Shown here in pieces: positions 35,633 to 44,455 of a DNA stretch of 64,000 nt; position 1 is the stretch's first letter; every line of letters starts with the position of its first letter. A program made the position numbers and the translations under genes. The notes below the pieces were generated by a model. The model was not told the DNA's origin. It saw only the letters and a list, made by a program, of their open reading frames with translations, and ran no database searches. The stretch is from Rhizobium sp. Q54 (lineage in GTDB: Bacteria; Pseudomonadota; Alphaproteobacteria; SHVZ01): the NCBI GenBank assembly GCA_945871425.1, contig CAMBVS010000007.1, positions 20,120 to 84,119 of the forward strand, given 5' to 3'.

Positions 35633-35773
35633 CTAGATGTTCGTGTTTTGTTCTATCTGATGCCGACAGGCTGCGCAAGGGCGTCCTTCGCCGGCTCCGT
35701 CGACATGTGGCAGTGCGGGCGCGGCCGCCGCCACAAGGAAGGTCGCGGCCAAGTGGCCTTTCGCGAACCTCAT
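35633..35773 (-). CDS. Possible small exported peptide
   Basis: 46 aa, ATG 35773, with GGGAG seven bases upstream. A short basic N-terminus followed by HLAATFLVAAAAPALPHVDG looks like a cleavable signal peptide, leaving a tiny mature part with a CAAC pair. It ends 27 bases before the next - strand gene. No family recognised; support rests only on the ribosome site and signal-like pattern. Confidence 0.3.
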   Translation of the reverse strand: MRFAKGHLAATFLVAAAAPALPHVDGAGEGRPCAACRHQIEQNTNI

Positions 35774-35800
35774 CGGGAAACTCCCTCTCTGGAGATCATG

Positions 35801-36769
35801 ATGAAAATCGAGGTCGAGGCCTCCCGGGTTCCCGGCGGCTATCATGGCCCGTTCAATTGCGAAGGACGGGTCGTCATGCTGAAACGGATCGAGGCCGGCG
35901 TCCTCGACGTCGCCTACGAGGAAACCGGACCGGCCTCGGGCCTGCCTGTCATCCTTCTGCACGGCTTTCCCTACGACATCCGGGCCTATGACGAGGTTGC
36001 GCCGATCCTGGCGGCGGCCGGGCACCGGGTGCTGGTGCCCTATCTCCGGGGCTATGGGCCGACCCGCTTCCTCTCGGCCGGCACGCCGAGATCCGGAGAG
36101 CAGGCGGTCCTCGGCGCCGATCTCAAGGCGTTCATGGACGCGCTCGCGATCCCGTCGGCCCTCCTCGCCGGTTACGACTGGGGCGGACGGGCGGCCTGCA
36201 TCGTGGCGGCGCTCTGGCCGGAGCGCGCACGCGGCCTGGTCACCGTCAACGGCTACAACATCCAGAACATCGCCGCCTCGGGCGAGCCGGCGGCACCGGA
36301 GGACGAGCACCGATACTGGTATCAGTATTACTTCCACAGCGAGCGCGGCCGCACCGGCCTCTCCCGCAACCGCCGCGCGCTCTGCCGGCTCTTGTGGCGG
36401 CTGTGGTCGCCGAACTGGCGCTTCGACGACGCCACCTTCGAGCGGACCGCCCCCTCCTTCGACACTGCCGACTTCGTCGATGTGGTGATCCATTCCTATC
36501 GCCACCGCTTCGCGTTGGTGCCAGGCGATCCGGCGGTCGCGGAGATCGAGCGGCGGCTTGGGGAGCGGCCCCGGATCACGGTGCCGACCGTGGCGATGGA
36601 CGGCGGCGGCGACGGCGTCTCGGCTGCAGGCAGCGCCGGAAGCGGTGCCCGCTTCTTCACCGGCCCCTATCGGCACCGGCTGGTCCCGCTGGTCGGCCAC
36701 AACCTGCCGCAGGAGGCGCCGCGAGACTTCGCCGACGCAATCCTGTCGCTTGCTGCAGGACGGCTATAG
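35801..36769 (+). CDS. Alpha/beta hydrolase with Asp nucleophile (epoxide-hydrolase-like)
   Basis: 322 aa from ATG 35801 (GGAG upstream; ATG 35798 adds one residue). Oxyanion motif ILLHGFPYD near residue 52. The nucleophile elbow AGYDWGGRAA near 123 has Asp rather than Ser, as in epoxide hydrolases and haloalkane dehalogenases. The acid is probably Asp in VAMDGGGD and the His is in LVGHNLPQEAP near 298. The substrate is unknown. It starts a short + strand pair with mazG eight bases downstream. Confidence 0.85.
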   Translation: MKIEVEASRVPGGYHGPFNCEGRVVMLKRIEAGVLDVAYEETGPASGLPVILLHGFPYDIRAYDEVAPILAAAGHRVLVPYLRGYGPTRFLSAGTPRSGEQAVLGADLKAFMDALAIPSALLAGYDWGGRAACIVAALWPERARGLVTVNGYNIQNIAASGEPAAPEDEHRYWYQYYFHSERGRTGLSRNRRALCRLLWRLWSPNWRFDDATFERTAPSFDTADFVDVVIHSYRHRFALVPGDPAVAEIERRLGERPRITVPTVAMDGGGDGVSAAGSAGSGARFFTGPYRHRLVPLVGHNLPQEAPRDFADAILSLAAGRL

Positions 36770-36777
36770 TGCGGCCC

Positions 36778-37587
36778 ATGACCCGCAACATCGACCGCCT
36801 GATCGAGATCATGGCCAAGCTCCGGGCACCCGAGGGCGGCTGCCCCTGGGACAAGGAGCAGACCTTCTCGACCATCGCCCCCTACACCGTCGAGGAAGCC
36901 TACGAGGTCGCCGACGCGATCGCCCGCGACGACCTCCGCGACCTCAAGGACGAGCTCGGCGACCTCCTGTTCCAGGTGGTGTTTCACGCCCGCATGGCCG
37001 AGGAGAAAGGCGCCTTCGCCTTCGACGACGTCGCCCGCGCGATCGCCGACAAGATGATCCGCCGCCATCCGCATGTCTTCGGCGATGCCGCGGAGCGCGA
37101 CGCCGCCAGCCAGACCGTCGCCTGGGAAACGACCAAGGCGGCCGAGCGCGCCCTGAAGGGCAAGGCGGCTCCCTCCTCCGCCCTCGACGGCGTCGCCCTT
37201 GCCCTCCCCGCCCTGATGCGCGCCGACAAGCTGCAGCGCCGTGCCGCGCGTGTCGGCTTCGACTGGCCGGAAGCACGCCAGGTCCTGGATAAGATCGAGG
37301 AGGAGATCGGCGAGCTGCGCGCCGAGCTGGATGACGGGGCGAAGCCGGAGGCGGTCAAGGACGAGGTCGGCGACCTCCTGTTCGCGCTCGCCAACCTCGC
37401 CCGCCATCTCGGCGTCGACCCCGAGGCGGCGCTCCGCGGCGGCAACGCCAAGTTCGAGCGGCGTTTCCGCTCGATCGAGGCGGCGCTGGCGGCCGAGGGA
37501 CGCCGGCCGGAGCAGGCGAGCCTCGAGGAGATGGAGGCGCTGTGGGTCGAGGCCAAGGCAGAGGAGCGGCGGAAGCCCGCTACCTGA
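36778..37587 (+). CDS. mazG: Nucleoside triphosphate pyrophosphohydrolase MazG
   Basis: 269 aa, two tandem MazG domains. The first begins LRAPEGGCPWDKEQTFSTIAP, with the metal site EEAYEVADAI..DELGDLLFQ (about residues 39-65) and RRHPHVFGD. The second has KIEEEIGELRAEL..DEVGDLLFALAN (about 175-205). It hydrolyses NTPs to NMPs and is a house-cleaning enzyme. Confidence 0.95.
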   Translation: MTRNIDRLIEIMAKLRAPEGGCPWDKEQTFSTIAPYTVEEAYEVADAIARDDLRDLKDELGDLLFQVVFHARMAEEKGAFAFDDVARAIADKMIRRHPHVFGDAAERDAASQTVAWETTKAAERALKGKAAPSSALDGVALALPALMRADKLQRRAARVGFDWPEARQVLDKIEEEIGELRAELDDGAKPEAVKDEVGDLLFALANLARHLGVDPEAALRGGNAKFERRFRSIEAALAAEGRRPEQASLEEMEALWVEAKAEERRKPAT

Positions 37588-37683
37588 GCGGAAGGATCGA
37601 CTTATTTTGCACTCGAAAGGTGATCCCTCTAAGGTGATCCATCCACCGAAGGCGAGTGCCTTCCCAACGCCCTAAAGTAAAGC

Positions 37684-39168
37684 ATGCGCCTCGGAAAGTT
37701 GGGCACGGTCAACGAAGGCGCGTTCCTTGCCGCCGGCTTCGCCGTACTCCTGGCCGCGATCTTGGCCTCGCTCGGGCTCATCCGGGAATCCGAGACGCTC
37801 GGCGATCGCATCGCCGCCTCACTGACGGCGACCAACATCATCGCCAGTTTTCCGGCCGACACACGGCGGGCCGAAAGCGGCCAGCGCGGCTACCTGCTCA
37901 CCGGCGACGAGCGCTATCGCGCCGACTACGGCGCGGCCGCGGCCAGGGTGATGCCGGCTCTCGACCGGCTCGCCCTTCTCCTCAAGGACAACCCGGCGCA
38001 GCTGGCGCACCTCTCGGAGATCCGCACCCTGTCCCAGGCGAAGATGTCGGAGTTCGCCGAGAGCATCGTTCTGCAGGACAAGGGCCAAAGGGCCGCGGCG
38101 ATCGACGGCCTCATTGCCAGTCGCGGGCTCGACCACATGGAACGGATCCTCCAGCACGTCGTCGCCATGACGGACGCGGAACAGCAGGTGCTCGACCGGT
38201 ACCTGGAGCAGTCCGACCGCACCCTGATCCAGCTCTTCGTCATCAACGGCCTCGCCGGCGCGATCGTCGCCGGCCTTGCGACGCTGTCGATCTTCCTGGT
38301 GCGCCGATCCATCCGCGAGGCGAAAGCCGCGCAGGACGCCTTGGAGACCCTGAACGTCGACCTCGAGCGCCGCGTCGCCGAGCGGACGGCGAACCTCAGG
38401 GAGGCCAACGAGGAGATCCAGCGCTTCGCCGACATCGTCAGCAACGACCTGCGTTCGCCGCTGGTCAACATCATGGGCTTCACCGGCGAGCTCGAGGCGC
38501 TCCGCAACGACGTGCTGACCCGCTCGGCCGCGGCGAACCGCATGCTGGGCCAGAACGACGGCGGCCGTCCGGAGGCGGCGGACAAGGCGATCGGGCAGGA
38601 CTTCGACGAGGCGCTCTGGTTCATCCGCTCGTCGATCACCAAGATGGACCGGCTGATCAACGCCATCCTCGAGCTGTCCCGGATCGGCCGGCGGGAGTTC
38701 AAGCCGGAAACCATCGACCTCGACAAGCTGGTGCGGACGCTCGCCGCCGATTTCAGCCACCGTGCCGAGAAAGGAAGCATCCGGCTGTCGGTCGGCAGGC
38801 TGCCGACCATCGTCGGCGACCGCCTGGCGATCGAGCAGATCCTCTCCAATCTCCTGGACAACGCGGTCAAGTACGTCCGCGACGACGTCCCCGGCCAGAT
38901 CGCCGTCACCGCCGCCGTCGCCGTCGCCGACCTGCCGATGGTCGAGATCTCGATCGCCGACAACGGCCGCGGCATCGCCGAGCGCGACCTGGAACGCATC
39001 TTCGATCTGTTCCGGCGCTCCGGCGCCCAGGATCTCCCGGGCGACGGCATCGGCCTCGCCTCTGTCCGCACCCTGGTCCGCCGGCTGGGCGGGACGATCC
39101 GGGTCAAGAGCCGCCTCGGCGAGGGCTCGACCTTCACGATCGTGCTCCCTAGGTCCCGGACGCCATGA
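37684..39168 (+). CDS. CHASE3 sensor histidine kinase with mutated H-box
   Basis: 494 aa. TM1 (about 12-32), periplasmic CHASE3 domain with RRAESGQRGYLLTGDE, TM2 (about 190-208), coiled coil, HisKA and HATPase domains (N box NLLDNAVKYV, G1 IADNGRGI, G2 GDGIGLASV). The H-box reads FADIVSNDLRSPLVNIMGF: the usual phospho-acceptor His is Asn254 (codon AAC at 38443-38445). The ATPase half looks intact, so the protein may bind ATP but should not autophosphorylate in cis. Downstream partner genes are remnants. Two AAGGTGATCC direct repeats (37617, 37631) lie in its upstream region. Confidence 0.88.
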   Translation: MRLGKLGTVNEGAFLAAGFAVLLAAILASLGLIRESETLGDRIAASLTATNIIASFPADTRRAESGQRGYLLTGDERYRADYGAAAARVMPALDRLALLLKDNPAQLAHLSEIRTLSQAKMSEFAESIVLQDKGQRAAAIDGLIASRGLDHMERILQHVVAMTDAEQQVLDRYLEQSDRTLIQLFVINGLAGAIVAGLATLSIFLVRRSIREAKAAQDALETLNVDLERRVAERTANLREANEEIQRFADIVSNDLRSPLVNIMGFTGELEALRNDVLTRSAAANRMLGQNDGGRPEAADKAIGQDFDEALWFIRSSITKMDRLINAILELSRIGRREFKPETIDLDKLVRTLAADFSHRAEKGSIRLSVGRLPTIVGDRLAIEQILSNLLDNAVKYVRDDVPGQIAVTAAVAVADLPMVEISIADNGRGIAERDLERIFDLFRRSGAQDLPGDGIGLASVRTLVRRLGGTIRVKSRLGEGSTFTIVLPRSRTP

Positions 39169-39527
39169 CATCCTTCGCCGGCTTAAGGAGACACAGTCCG
39201 CCAAGTCCATTCCGGTCGTGGTGCTGACGACGACCGACCGTGCCGACTCCATCGGCATCATCGTCACCGAGCTTGTGATCAATGCGCTGAAGCACGCCTA
39301 TCCCTAAGGAGCGCGGGGCGAGGTCCGCGTCGTCTGCCGGCAAGGGCATGCCGGCGAACCCGCCGGCCACCGGCAAGGGCGGGCTCGGTCAGCGCATCAT
39401 CCGGATGATGACGACCAATCTGGGGGCCCGTCTCGACCATGACGCGTCCCACAAGGGCACGCCCATCGTCATCGACATCCCGGTCGAGCAGGACGGCCCG
39501 GCGAAACGGCCTGACGATGGATCGTGA
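39164..39527 (+). pseudogene. Collapsed response regulator / HWE-type kinase remnant
   Basis: Frame 39164-39307 reads HDILRRLKETQSAKSIPVV then VLTTTDR, the alpha4-beta5 part of a REC domain. It jumps directly to ADSIGIIVTELVINALKHAYP, the N-box of a HisKA_2/HWE kinase, and stops at TAA 39305. After a frameshift, the frame ending at TGA 39525 gives GMPANPPATGKGGLGQRIIR and ARLDHDASHKGTPIVIDIP, the C-terminus of the same kinase type. So an RR gene and a second kinase gene were fused by deletion and then broken. Confidence 0.75.
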
Positions 39528-39551
39528 GCCGGCGGCCCGGCTGAACGGCGG

Positions 39552-40049
39552 CTAGCTCGACTGCTGCCCGCCGCCACCGACGGCGGCAACCGGCGACGGC
39601 TTGACCGCCTCGACCGGCGGCTTCCGAGGCATGGTCGGCGCCACCAGCGCCTCGACCTTGCGGGGGGCAGAGGCGACCACGGCGTCGCGGCTGTAGTGCC
39701 GGCAGTTGCCCTCGAAGGAGGCGCCGGGCTCGACCGCGATCGACTCCTGCATGACGTCGGCGACGACCTTGGCCGACTTGAGCAGGGTCACCTGGCGGGC
39801 CTTGATCTGGCCGGTGACCTTGCCCGAGATGCGCACGGTCTCGGCCTCGAGAGCGCCTTTGACCACCGCGGTCTCGCTGACGGTGATGCGCCCGGAGCGG
39901 ATGTCGCCATCGACCGTGCCGTCGATCTGAATGTCGCCGTCGCTCTCCAGGTTGCCGGTGATGCGCAGATCGGCGCTGATAATGGAAGGCACCGTCGACT
40001 TCTGGACGGAAGGCCCACTTTCGGTGTGTTTGCTAGCCTTTGAAAACAT
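39552..40049 (-). CDS. Bactofilin
   Basis: 165 aa. Short N-tail, then the bactofilin beta-helix (about residues 25-120) with ADLRITGNLESDGDIQIDGTVDGDI and repeats at about six-residue spacing, then a disordered Ala/Pro-rich tail. Bactofilins form membrane-associated filaments that guide local cell-wall synthesis. It overlaps the upstream M23 gene by 17 bases, the linkage seen for bactofilin and the LmdC-type endopeptidase in stalked and spiral alphaproteobacteria. Confidence 0.93.
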   Translation of the reverse strand: MFSKASKHTESGPSVQKSTVPSIISADLRITGNLESDGDIQIDGTVDGDIRSGRITVSETAVVKGALEAETVRISGKVTGQIKARQVTLLKSAKVVADVMQESIAVEPGASFEGNCRHYSRDAVVASAPRKVEALVAPTMPRKPPVEAVKPSPVAAVGGGGQQSS

Positions 40050-41532
40050 CCTTGCCCGCCCTGAGAAACTTGTTCGGATCGGTCGGCTCGCCGTTGATCA
40101 GGACCTCGTAGTGAACATGAGGCCCGGTCGACCGGCCGGAAGAACCCAGGAGCCCGATGGTCTCCCGGAAGTCCACCTTCTGTCCGCGCCGGACATTGAT
40201 CTTATACAAATGTCCGTAGCGCGTCCTCAGGCCATTGCCATGGTCGATCTCGACCATCCGGCCGTAGCGGCTGCGCCAGCCGGCAACGACGACCGTCCCA
40301 GGGGCGGTCGACATCACCGGCGTCCGCATCGGCGCCGACAGATCCAAACCGTAATGCATCGCGGCCTGACCGAGGAACGGATCGGAACGAGCCCCGAAGC
40401 CACTCATCAGCGTGAAGGAATCCAGAGGCGGGAACAAGGGGATGGACCGCAGCACGCCGTGGATCTTGTCGAGTCGGCGGAGCTGCGTTCCGAGCGAGAA
40501 CGACATCGCGTCGAGGTTGGTCGTGGCGTCCGAGCTGGGCGCCACGTCGCGGAACAGCGGCACGAACGGACCGCCCTGCCCGCCCAACTTGGCGGCACCG
40601 GCTCGCGGCGCCGGCGGGTCCTTCGGCAGGAGGGTGTCGAGGTTGAGGCCGGTACGGCTGACGATCTTCTGCACCTCGGCGATATCGGCCCGGGTCCGGT
40701 CGTTCAGCTTGATCATCACCTCGCGGTGGACGCGCTGGATCTCGGTGATGCGGGCTTCGAGGTCGCGGACCCTCACCTGGGAGATCTGCCCGTCTTCCTG
40801 CATGCGGTCGCGCTGGTGGGAGGCCAGCTGGAGATCGTTCCGGGTCGAGTCGAGCTGGGCTTCGACCTGGGCGGTCCGTGCCAGCGAGACCTTGAGCTCG
40901 TTTTGGAGCTGGGACATGCGGCGCGACATGGCGGAGCGCTGGGCGGCGATCTCCTCTTTCTCGGCCTCGATCGAGGCGAGCTGGCCGCGAAGCCCGGAGA
41001 TGTGCTTCTCCAGCGAGCCGTTCTCGCCCCACATGCTGCGGACCGTCTGCTCGAGCTCGGACATCTTCTCGGCGACGGCCTGACGGGTCTGGGCGACCTT
41101 GGTGCGCTCGGCCTCCGACTGGCGGCGCTGGGTCTCGGTCACCTTCAGGTCGGCCCGGAGGTTCTCGTTCTGGTCGAACAGGCGCCGGAGAGGGCCCTGC
41201 TTCGATTCCAGGTCCCGGGTGATGGCCATGACGGCGAGCTGGTGGTTCGCCATCTGGTTCAGGAGGTCGCGATAGGCGTCGTGGGCCTGGTCGAGGGCGG
41301 CGGTGCGGGTATCCAGCACCCGGTTGATCTCGAAATAGCTGGTCGAGGCGAAGCTGAGCCAGCCCGTGGTCACGGCCCAGACGCCGAGCGCGATGAACTG
41401 AAATCGCCGCGAGACGCGCAGCAACTTGGTGGAGTGATCGCTTCTGAGGATGATTTCCCGGTCTACGATCCAGCGGCCAGGAAGGGCCGCAAGGCGCTGA
41501 TACCAGGGACGCGGGCTGTGGAAGGTGTCCAC
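40033..41532 (-). CDS. Membrane-anchored coiled-coil M23 peptidase (LmdC-like)
   Basis: 499 aa from GTG 41532 with GAGGAG upstream; the frame opens further to a TTG at 41646. One TM (VSRRFQFIALGVWAVTTGW), a long periplasmic coiled coil (about residues 95-290), then an M23 domain with SGFGARSDPFLGQAAMHYGLD (His/Asp ligands), GRMVEIDHGNG, YGHL and GPHVHYEVL, all metal ligands present. An active DD-endopeptidase that probably works with the adjacent bactofilin. Confidence 0.9.
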   Translation of the reverse strand: MDTFHSPRPWYQRLAALPGRWIVDREIILRSDHSTKLLRVSRRFQFIALGVWAVTTGWLSFASTSYFEINRVLDTRTAALDQAHDAYRDLLNQMANHQLAVMAITRDLESKQGPLRRLFDQNENLRADLKVTETQRRQSEAERTKVAQTRQAVAEKMSELEQTVRSMWGENGSLEKHISGLRGQLASIEAEKEEIAAQRSAMSRRMSQLQNELKVSLARTAQVEAQLDSTRNDLQLASHQRDRMQEDGQISQVRVRDLEARITEIQRVHREVMIKLNDRTRADIAEVQKIVSRTGLNLDTLLPKDPPAPRAGAAKLGGQGGPFVPLFRDVAPSSDATTNLDAMSFSLGTQLRRLDKIHGVLRSIPLFPPLDSFTLMSGFGARSDPFLGQAAMHYGLDLSAPMRTPVMSTAPGTVVVAGWRSRYGRMVEIDHGNGLRTRYGHLYKINVRRGQKVDFRETIGLLGSSGRSTGPHVHYEVLINGEPTDPNKFLRAGKDVFKG

Positions 41533-41741
41533 CTGCAGGCCTGCTCCTCGTCGGGTTGCTTCGTCGGAGAGCGGCTTGGCCCCGGCGAACGGCCCCGACC
41601 CCTTAGGTCGACGCCCCCCTTCGTCCGCGACAGTTCCGTCCCCCAAGTTGCCCGTTCCGGGTCTGCTTGGGGAGGCACCCTAACCTCGTCCCTTCCGGCG
41701 TGCAACCCTGAAGGCGGCGGCGAATCTGCTATCTTGCACAC

Positions 41742-42419
41742 ATGGATCAGGGCACAGAACCCCGGCTGGAAGATTACCAGGCGATGGCCAAGGCATTGAT
41801 TCATTGGTTCGATATGGCCGAGACCGCCGACCTGCTGAAAGAGGTCGGCATCCTTCCGAAATCCCGCGAGAAGATCGACAAGGGCTATGACCGCCGGGCC
41901 CAGGCCTTCGCCAAGCACGCGCTTCCGGCCCAGATCGTCCGGCTCAAATCCGATGCTCCGATGGCCTCCCTCCATATCTTCTCCGAGATCTACGACAACG
42001 GCTTCCTCAGGGCCGATCCCTGGCGCTGGTGGTTCGCCTGGATTGCGCTCGAGCTGATCGCCGAGACCGGGCCCGATCCCACCGGCCGCCACATCAAGAC
42101 ATTCCTCAAGGACAGCGAAACCCATCCGCTGACCGACGAGAGCGCCGCCCGCTGGCTCGCCTGCAACCCCCTCAGGGTGCGCTACTGGAGCCGCGGGATC
42201 GAGCGCGACATCGTGCTCGCCCAGACCCACCACGCCTCGGATACGGCCAACGCCGCGGTCAAGGCCGAGCACCACCTGGCGCTGGCCCTGCGGAAGCCGA
42301 TCGAGGTCTTGAAGGACGCCCTGCTGGAGGAGGCGGCCGAGGTCGCCGGGGCCCTGACCATGCGGATCGAAGAGCGGGTGCGCCGGAACTTTAAGAGCCA
42401 GATGCCCCTCCGGGCCTGA
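41742..42419 (+). CDS. Hypothetical protein
   Basis: 225 aa, mostly helical, no signal or TM. It has LIHWFDMAETADLLKEVGIL and conserved-looking aromatic clusters DPWRWWFAWIALEL and NPLRVRYWSRGIERD. No family recognised. It is divergent from the M23 gene (shared upstream region 41533-41741) and convergent with the MacB-like gene, three bases apart. The coding pattern is strong: high GC3 and no overlap with another plausible frame. Confidence 0.8.
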   Translation: MDQGTEPRLEDYQAMAKALIHWFDMAETADLLKEVGILPKSREKIDKGYDRRAQAFAKHALPAQIVRLKSDAPMASLHIFSEIYDNGFLRADPWRWWFAWIALELIAETGPDPTGRHIKTFLKDSETHPLTDESAARWLACNPLRVRYWSRGIERDIVLAQTHHASDTANAAVKAEHHLALALRKPIEVLKDALLEEAAEVAGALTMRIEERVRRNFKSQMPLRA

Positions 42420-42422
42420 GCC

Positions 42423-43724
42423 CTACTCGAAGCGGAGCGCCTCGATCGGATCGAGGCGAGAGGCCTTCTTCGCCGGGTAGAAGCCGAAGAAAACGCCGAC
42501 CGCGCCCGAAAAGAGGAAGGCGACGACGATCGCCCAGGGCTGTATCAGCGTCGGCCAGCCGGCGAAGGCCGCGATCGCGATCGATCCGCCGACGCCGAGC
42601 ACGATGCCGACGGTGCCCCCGATCAACGACAAAGTCACCGCCTCCACCAGGAACTGGACCAGGATGTCCCGACCGCGGGCTCCCACCGCCATCCTGAGCC
42701 CGATCTCGCGGGTGCGTTCGGTCACGCTCACCAGCATGATGTTCATGATGCCGATGCCGCCGACGATCAGCGACACCGAGGCGACGGCGGCCAGCAGCAG
42801 CGACAGGATGCGGGAGGAGGCCTCGCGGGTCTCCATGATGTCGGCGAGGTTCCGGATGTTGACGTCGTCCTCGTCCCTCGCCTGCAGCTTGTGGCGCTGG
42901 CGGAGCAGGTCGCGGATCTGCTCCTCCGCATCCTTCATCGACTCCCCTTCCACCACCTTGACCATGACCGAGCCGACCGCCCGCGCCCGCGTGCCGCTGA
43001 AGCCCAGGAGGCGGCGCTTGGCGGTGGTCATCGGGGTCAGGAGGACGTCGTCCTGGTCGGCGCCCTGGGTCGATTGGCCCTTCTTGTCGAGGACGCCGAT
43101 GATGGTGAAAGGCACGTGCCGGACCCGGATCACCTGCCCGATCGGGTCGGTGTCGCCGAACAGCTTCTCGGCCACCGTCCTGCCGACGAGCGTCACCTTG
43201 GCCGCGGCCGACATCTCTTCCGGGGTGAACAGCCGCCCCTCGGTGATGTCCCATTCGCGGGCGGTCAGGTAGTCGAGGGTGACGCCGAGCGCCCAGCTCG
43301 ACCAGTTCTGATTGCCGAACACCACCTGGACCTGGCCGCGGACGATCGGCGCCGCCACCTCGATGATCGGCAGCTCGCGGGCGATCGCCGCCGCGTCCTC
43401 CTCGGTGAGCGTCGGCCGCGTGCCGGTGCCGAGCCGGGCCCCGCCCGAGGTCACCGCCCCCGGCAGCAGGATGATCAGGTTGGCGCCGAGGCTGCGGATC
43501 TGCTCGGCCACCCGCTGATGCGCGCCGGAGCCGATCGAGACCATGACGATCACCGCGCCGACGCCGATGATGATGCCGAGCATGGTGAGCGCGCTGCGGA
43601 GCGCATTGACCCGGAGCGCCTTCAGCGCCACCAGCAGGCTGTCGAGGGAGAAGGCCCCTTTCGGCGCGGCCGCACGGAAAGCGCCGGCCTGGGCGGCGAC
43701 GGGCTCGGCGAGGATCGCGGTCAT
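42423..43724 (-). CDS. MacB-like ABC transporter permease (FtsX/MacB_PCD)
   Basis: 433 aa. TM1 lies in a LTMLGIIIGVGAVIVMVSIGS helix near residue 48. A periplasmic MacB_PCD domain follows, then three C-terminal helices with GGIGIMNIMLVSVTERTREIGLRMAVGA and the EALRFE end. The nucleotide-binding domain, fused in classical MacB, is a separate gene upstream (ATGA overlap). With the adaptor it should form a MacAB-type mechanotransmitting exporter. Confidence 0.92.
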   Translation of the reverse strand: MTAILAEPVAAQAGAFRAAAPKGAFSLDSLLVALKALRVNALRSALTMLGIIIGVGAVIVMVSIGSGAHQRVAEQIRSLGANLIILLPGAVTSGGARLGTGTRPTLTEEDAAAIARELPIIEVAAPIVRGQVQVVFGNQNWSSWALGVTLDYLTAREWDITEGRLFTPEEMSAAAKVTLVGRTVAEKLFGDTDPIGQVIRVRHVPFTIIGVLDKKGQSTQGADQDDVLLTPMTTAKRRLLGFSGTRARAVGSVMVKVVEGESMKDAEEQIRDLLRQRHKLQARDEDDVNIRNLADIMETREASSRILSLLLAAVASVSLIVGGIGIMNIMLVSVTERTREIGLRMAVGARGRDILVQFLVEAVTLSLIGGTVGIVLGVGGSIAIAAFAGWPTLIQPWAIVVAFLFSGAVGVFFGFYPAKKASRLDPIEALRFE

Positions 43725-44440
43725 GCGGCCACCGCCTGGCGCGGGTGCGGGTTGGTGCGGTCGGCGACCAGCTTGCCGTCGTGGAACTGCAGGACCCGCC
43801 CGGCATGGTCGGCGACGCCCTCCTCGTGGGTGACCACGACGATGGTCAGGCCCTGGCGGTTGAGCGACTGGAACAGCGCCAGGATCTCCTCCGAGGTGCG
43901 GCTGTCGAGCGCTCCGGTCGGCTCGTCGGCGAGCAGCAGGATCGGGCGGTTGACCAGGGCCCGGGCGATCGCGACCCGCTGCTGCTGGCCGCCGGAGAGC
44001 TGGGCCGGATGGTGGTGGGCGCGCTCGCCGAGGCCGACCTGGGCCAGGGCCTCGGCGGCGCGGCGATGGCGCTCGGCGCGGCGGACGACGCTGTAGATCA
44101 GCGGCAGCTCGACATTCTCCTGCGCGGTGGTCCGCGGCAGCAGGTTGAATTGCTGGAAGACGAAGCCGATCCGCCGGTTGCGGATGGCGGCGAGCTGGTC
44201 GCGGTCGAGGCCGGCGACATCGGTGCCGGCAAGCCGGTAGCTGCCCATGGTCGGGCTGTCGAGGCAGCCGATTAGGTTCATCAGCGTCGATTTGCCGGAG
44301 CCGGAGGGGCCCATGACGGCGACGAACTCGCCTTCGCGGATGGTGAAGCTGACACCGTCGAGGGCGCGCACGAGGTGGCCGCCCATCTCGTAGTGCCGGC
44401 CGAGTCCGTCCGCCTCGATGACGCCGGCACCCTCAGGCAT
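43721..44440 (-). CDS. MacB-type ABC transporter ATP-binding protein
   Basis: 239 aa. Walker A GPSGSGKSTLMNLIG (about residue 42), Q-loop VFQQFNLLPRTTAQENV, signature LSGGQQQRVAIARAL, Walker B ILLLADEPTGALD, H-loop VVVTHEEG: all intact, LolD/MacB class. It lies 15 bases after the adaptor gene and overlaps the permease gene. Confidence 0.94.
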   Translation of the reverse strand: MPEGAGVIEADGLGRHYEMGGHLVRALDGVSFTIREGEFVAVMGPSGSGKSTLMNLIGCLDSPTMGSYRLAGTDVAGLDRDQLAAIRNRRIGFVFQQFNLLPRTTAQENVELPLIYSVVRRAERHRRAAEALAQVGLGERAHHHPAQLSGGQQQRVAIARALVNRPILLLADEPTGALDSRTSEEILALFQSLNRQGLTIVVVTHEEGVADHAGRVLQFHDGKLVADRTNPHPRQAVAA

Positions 44441-44455
44441 GGCCTGGAACCGCCA

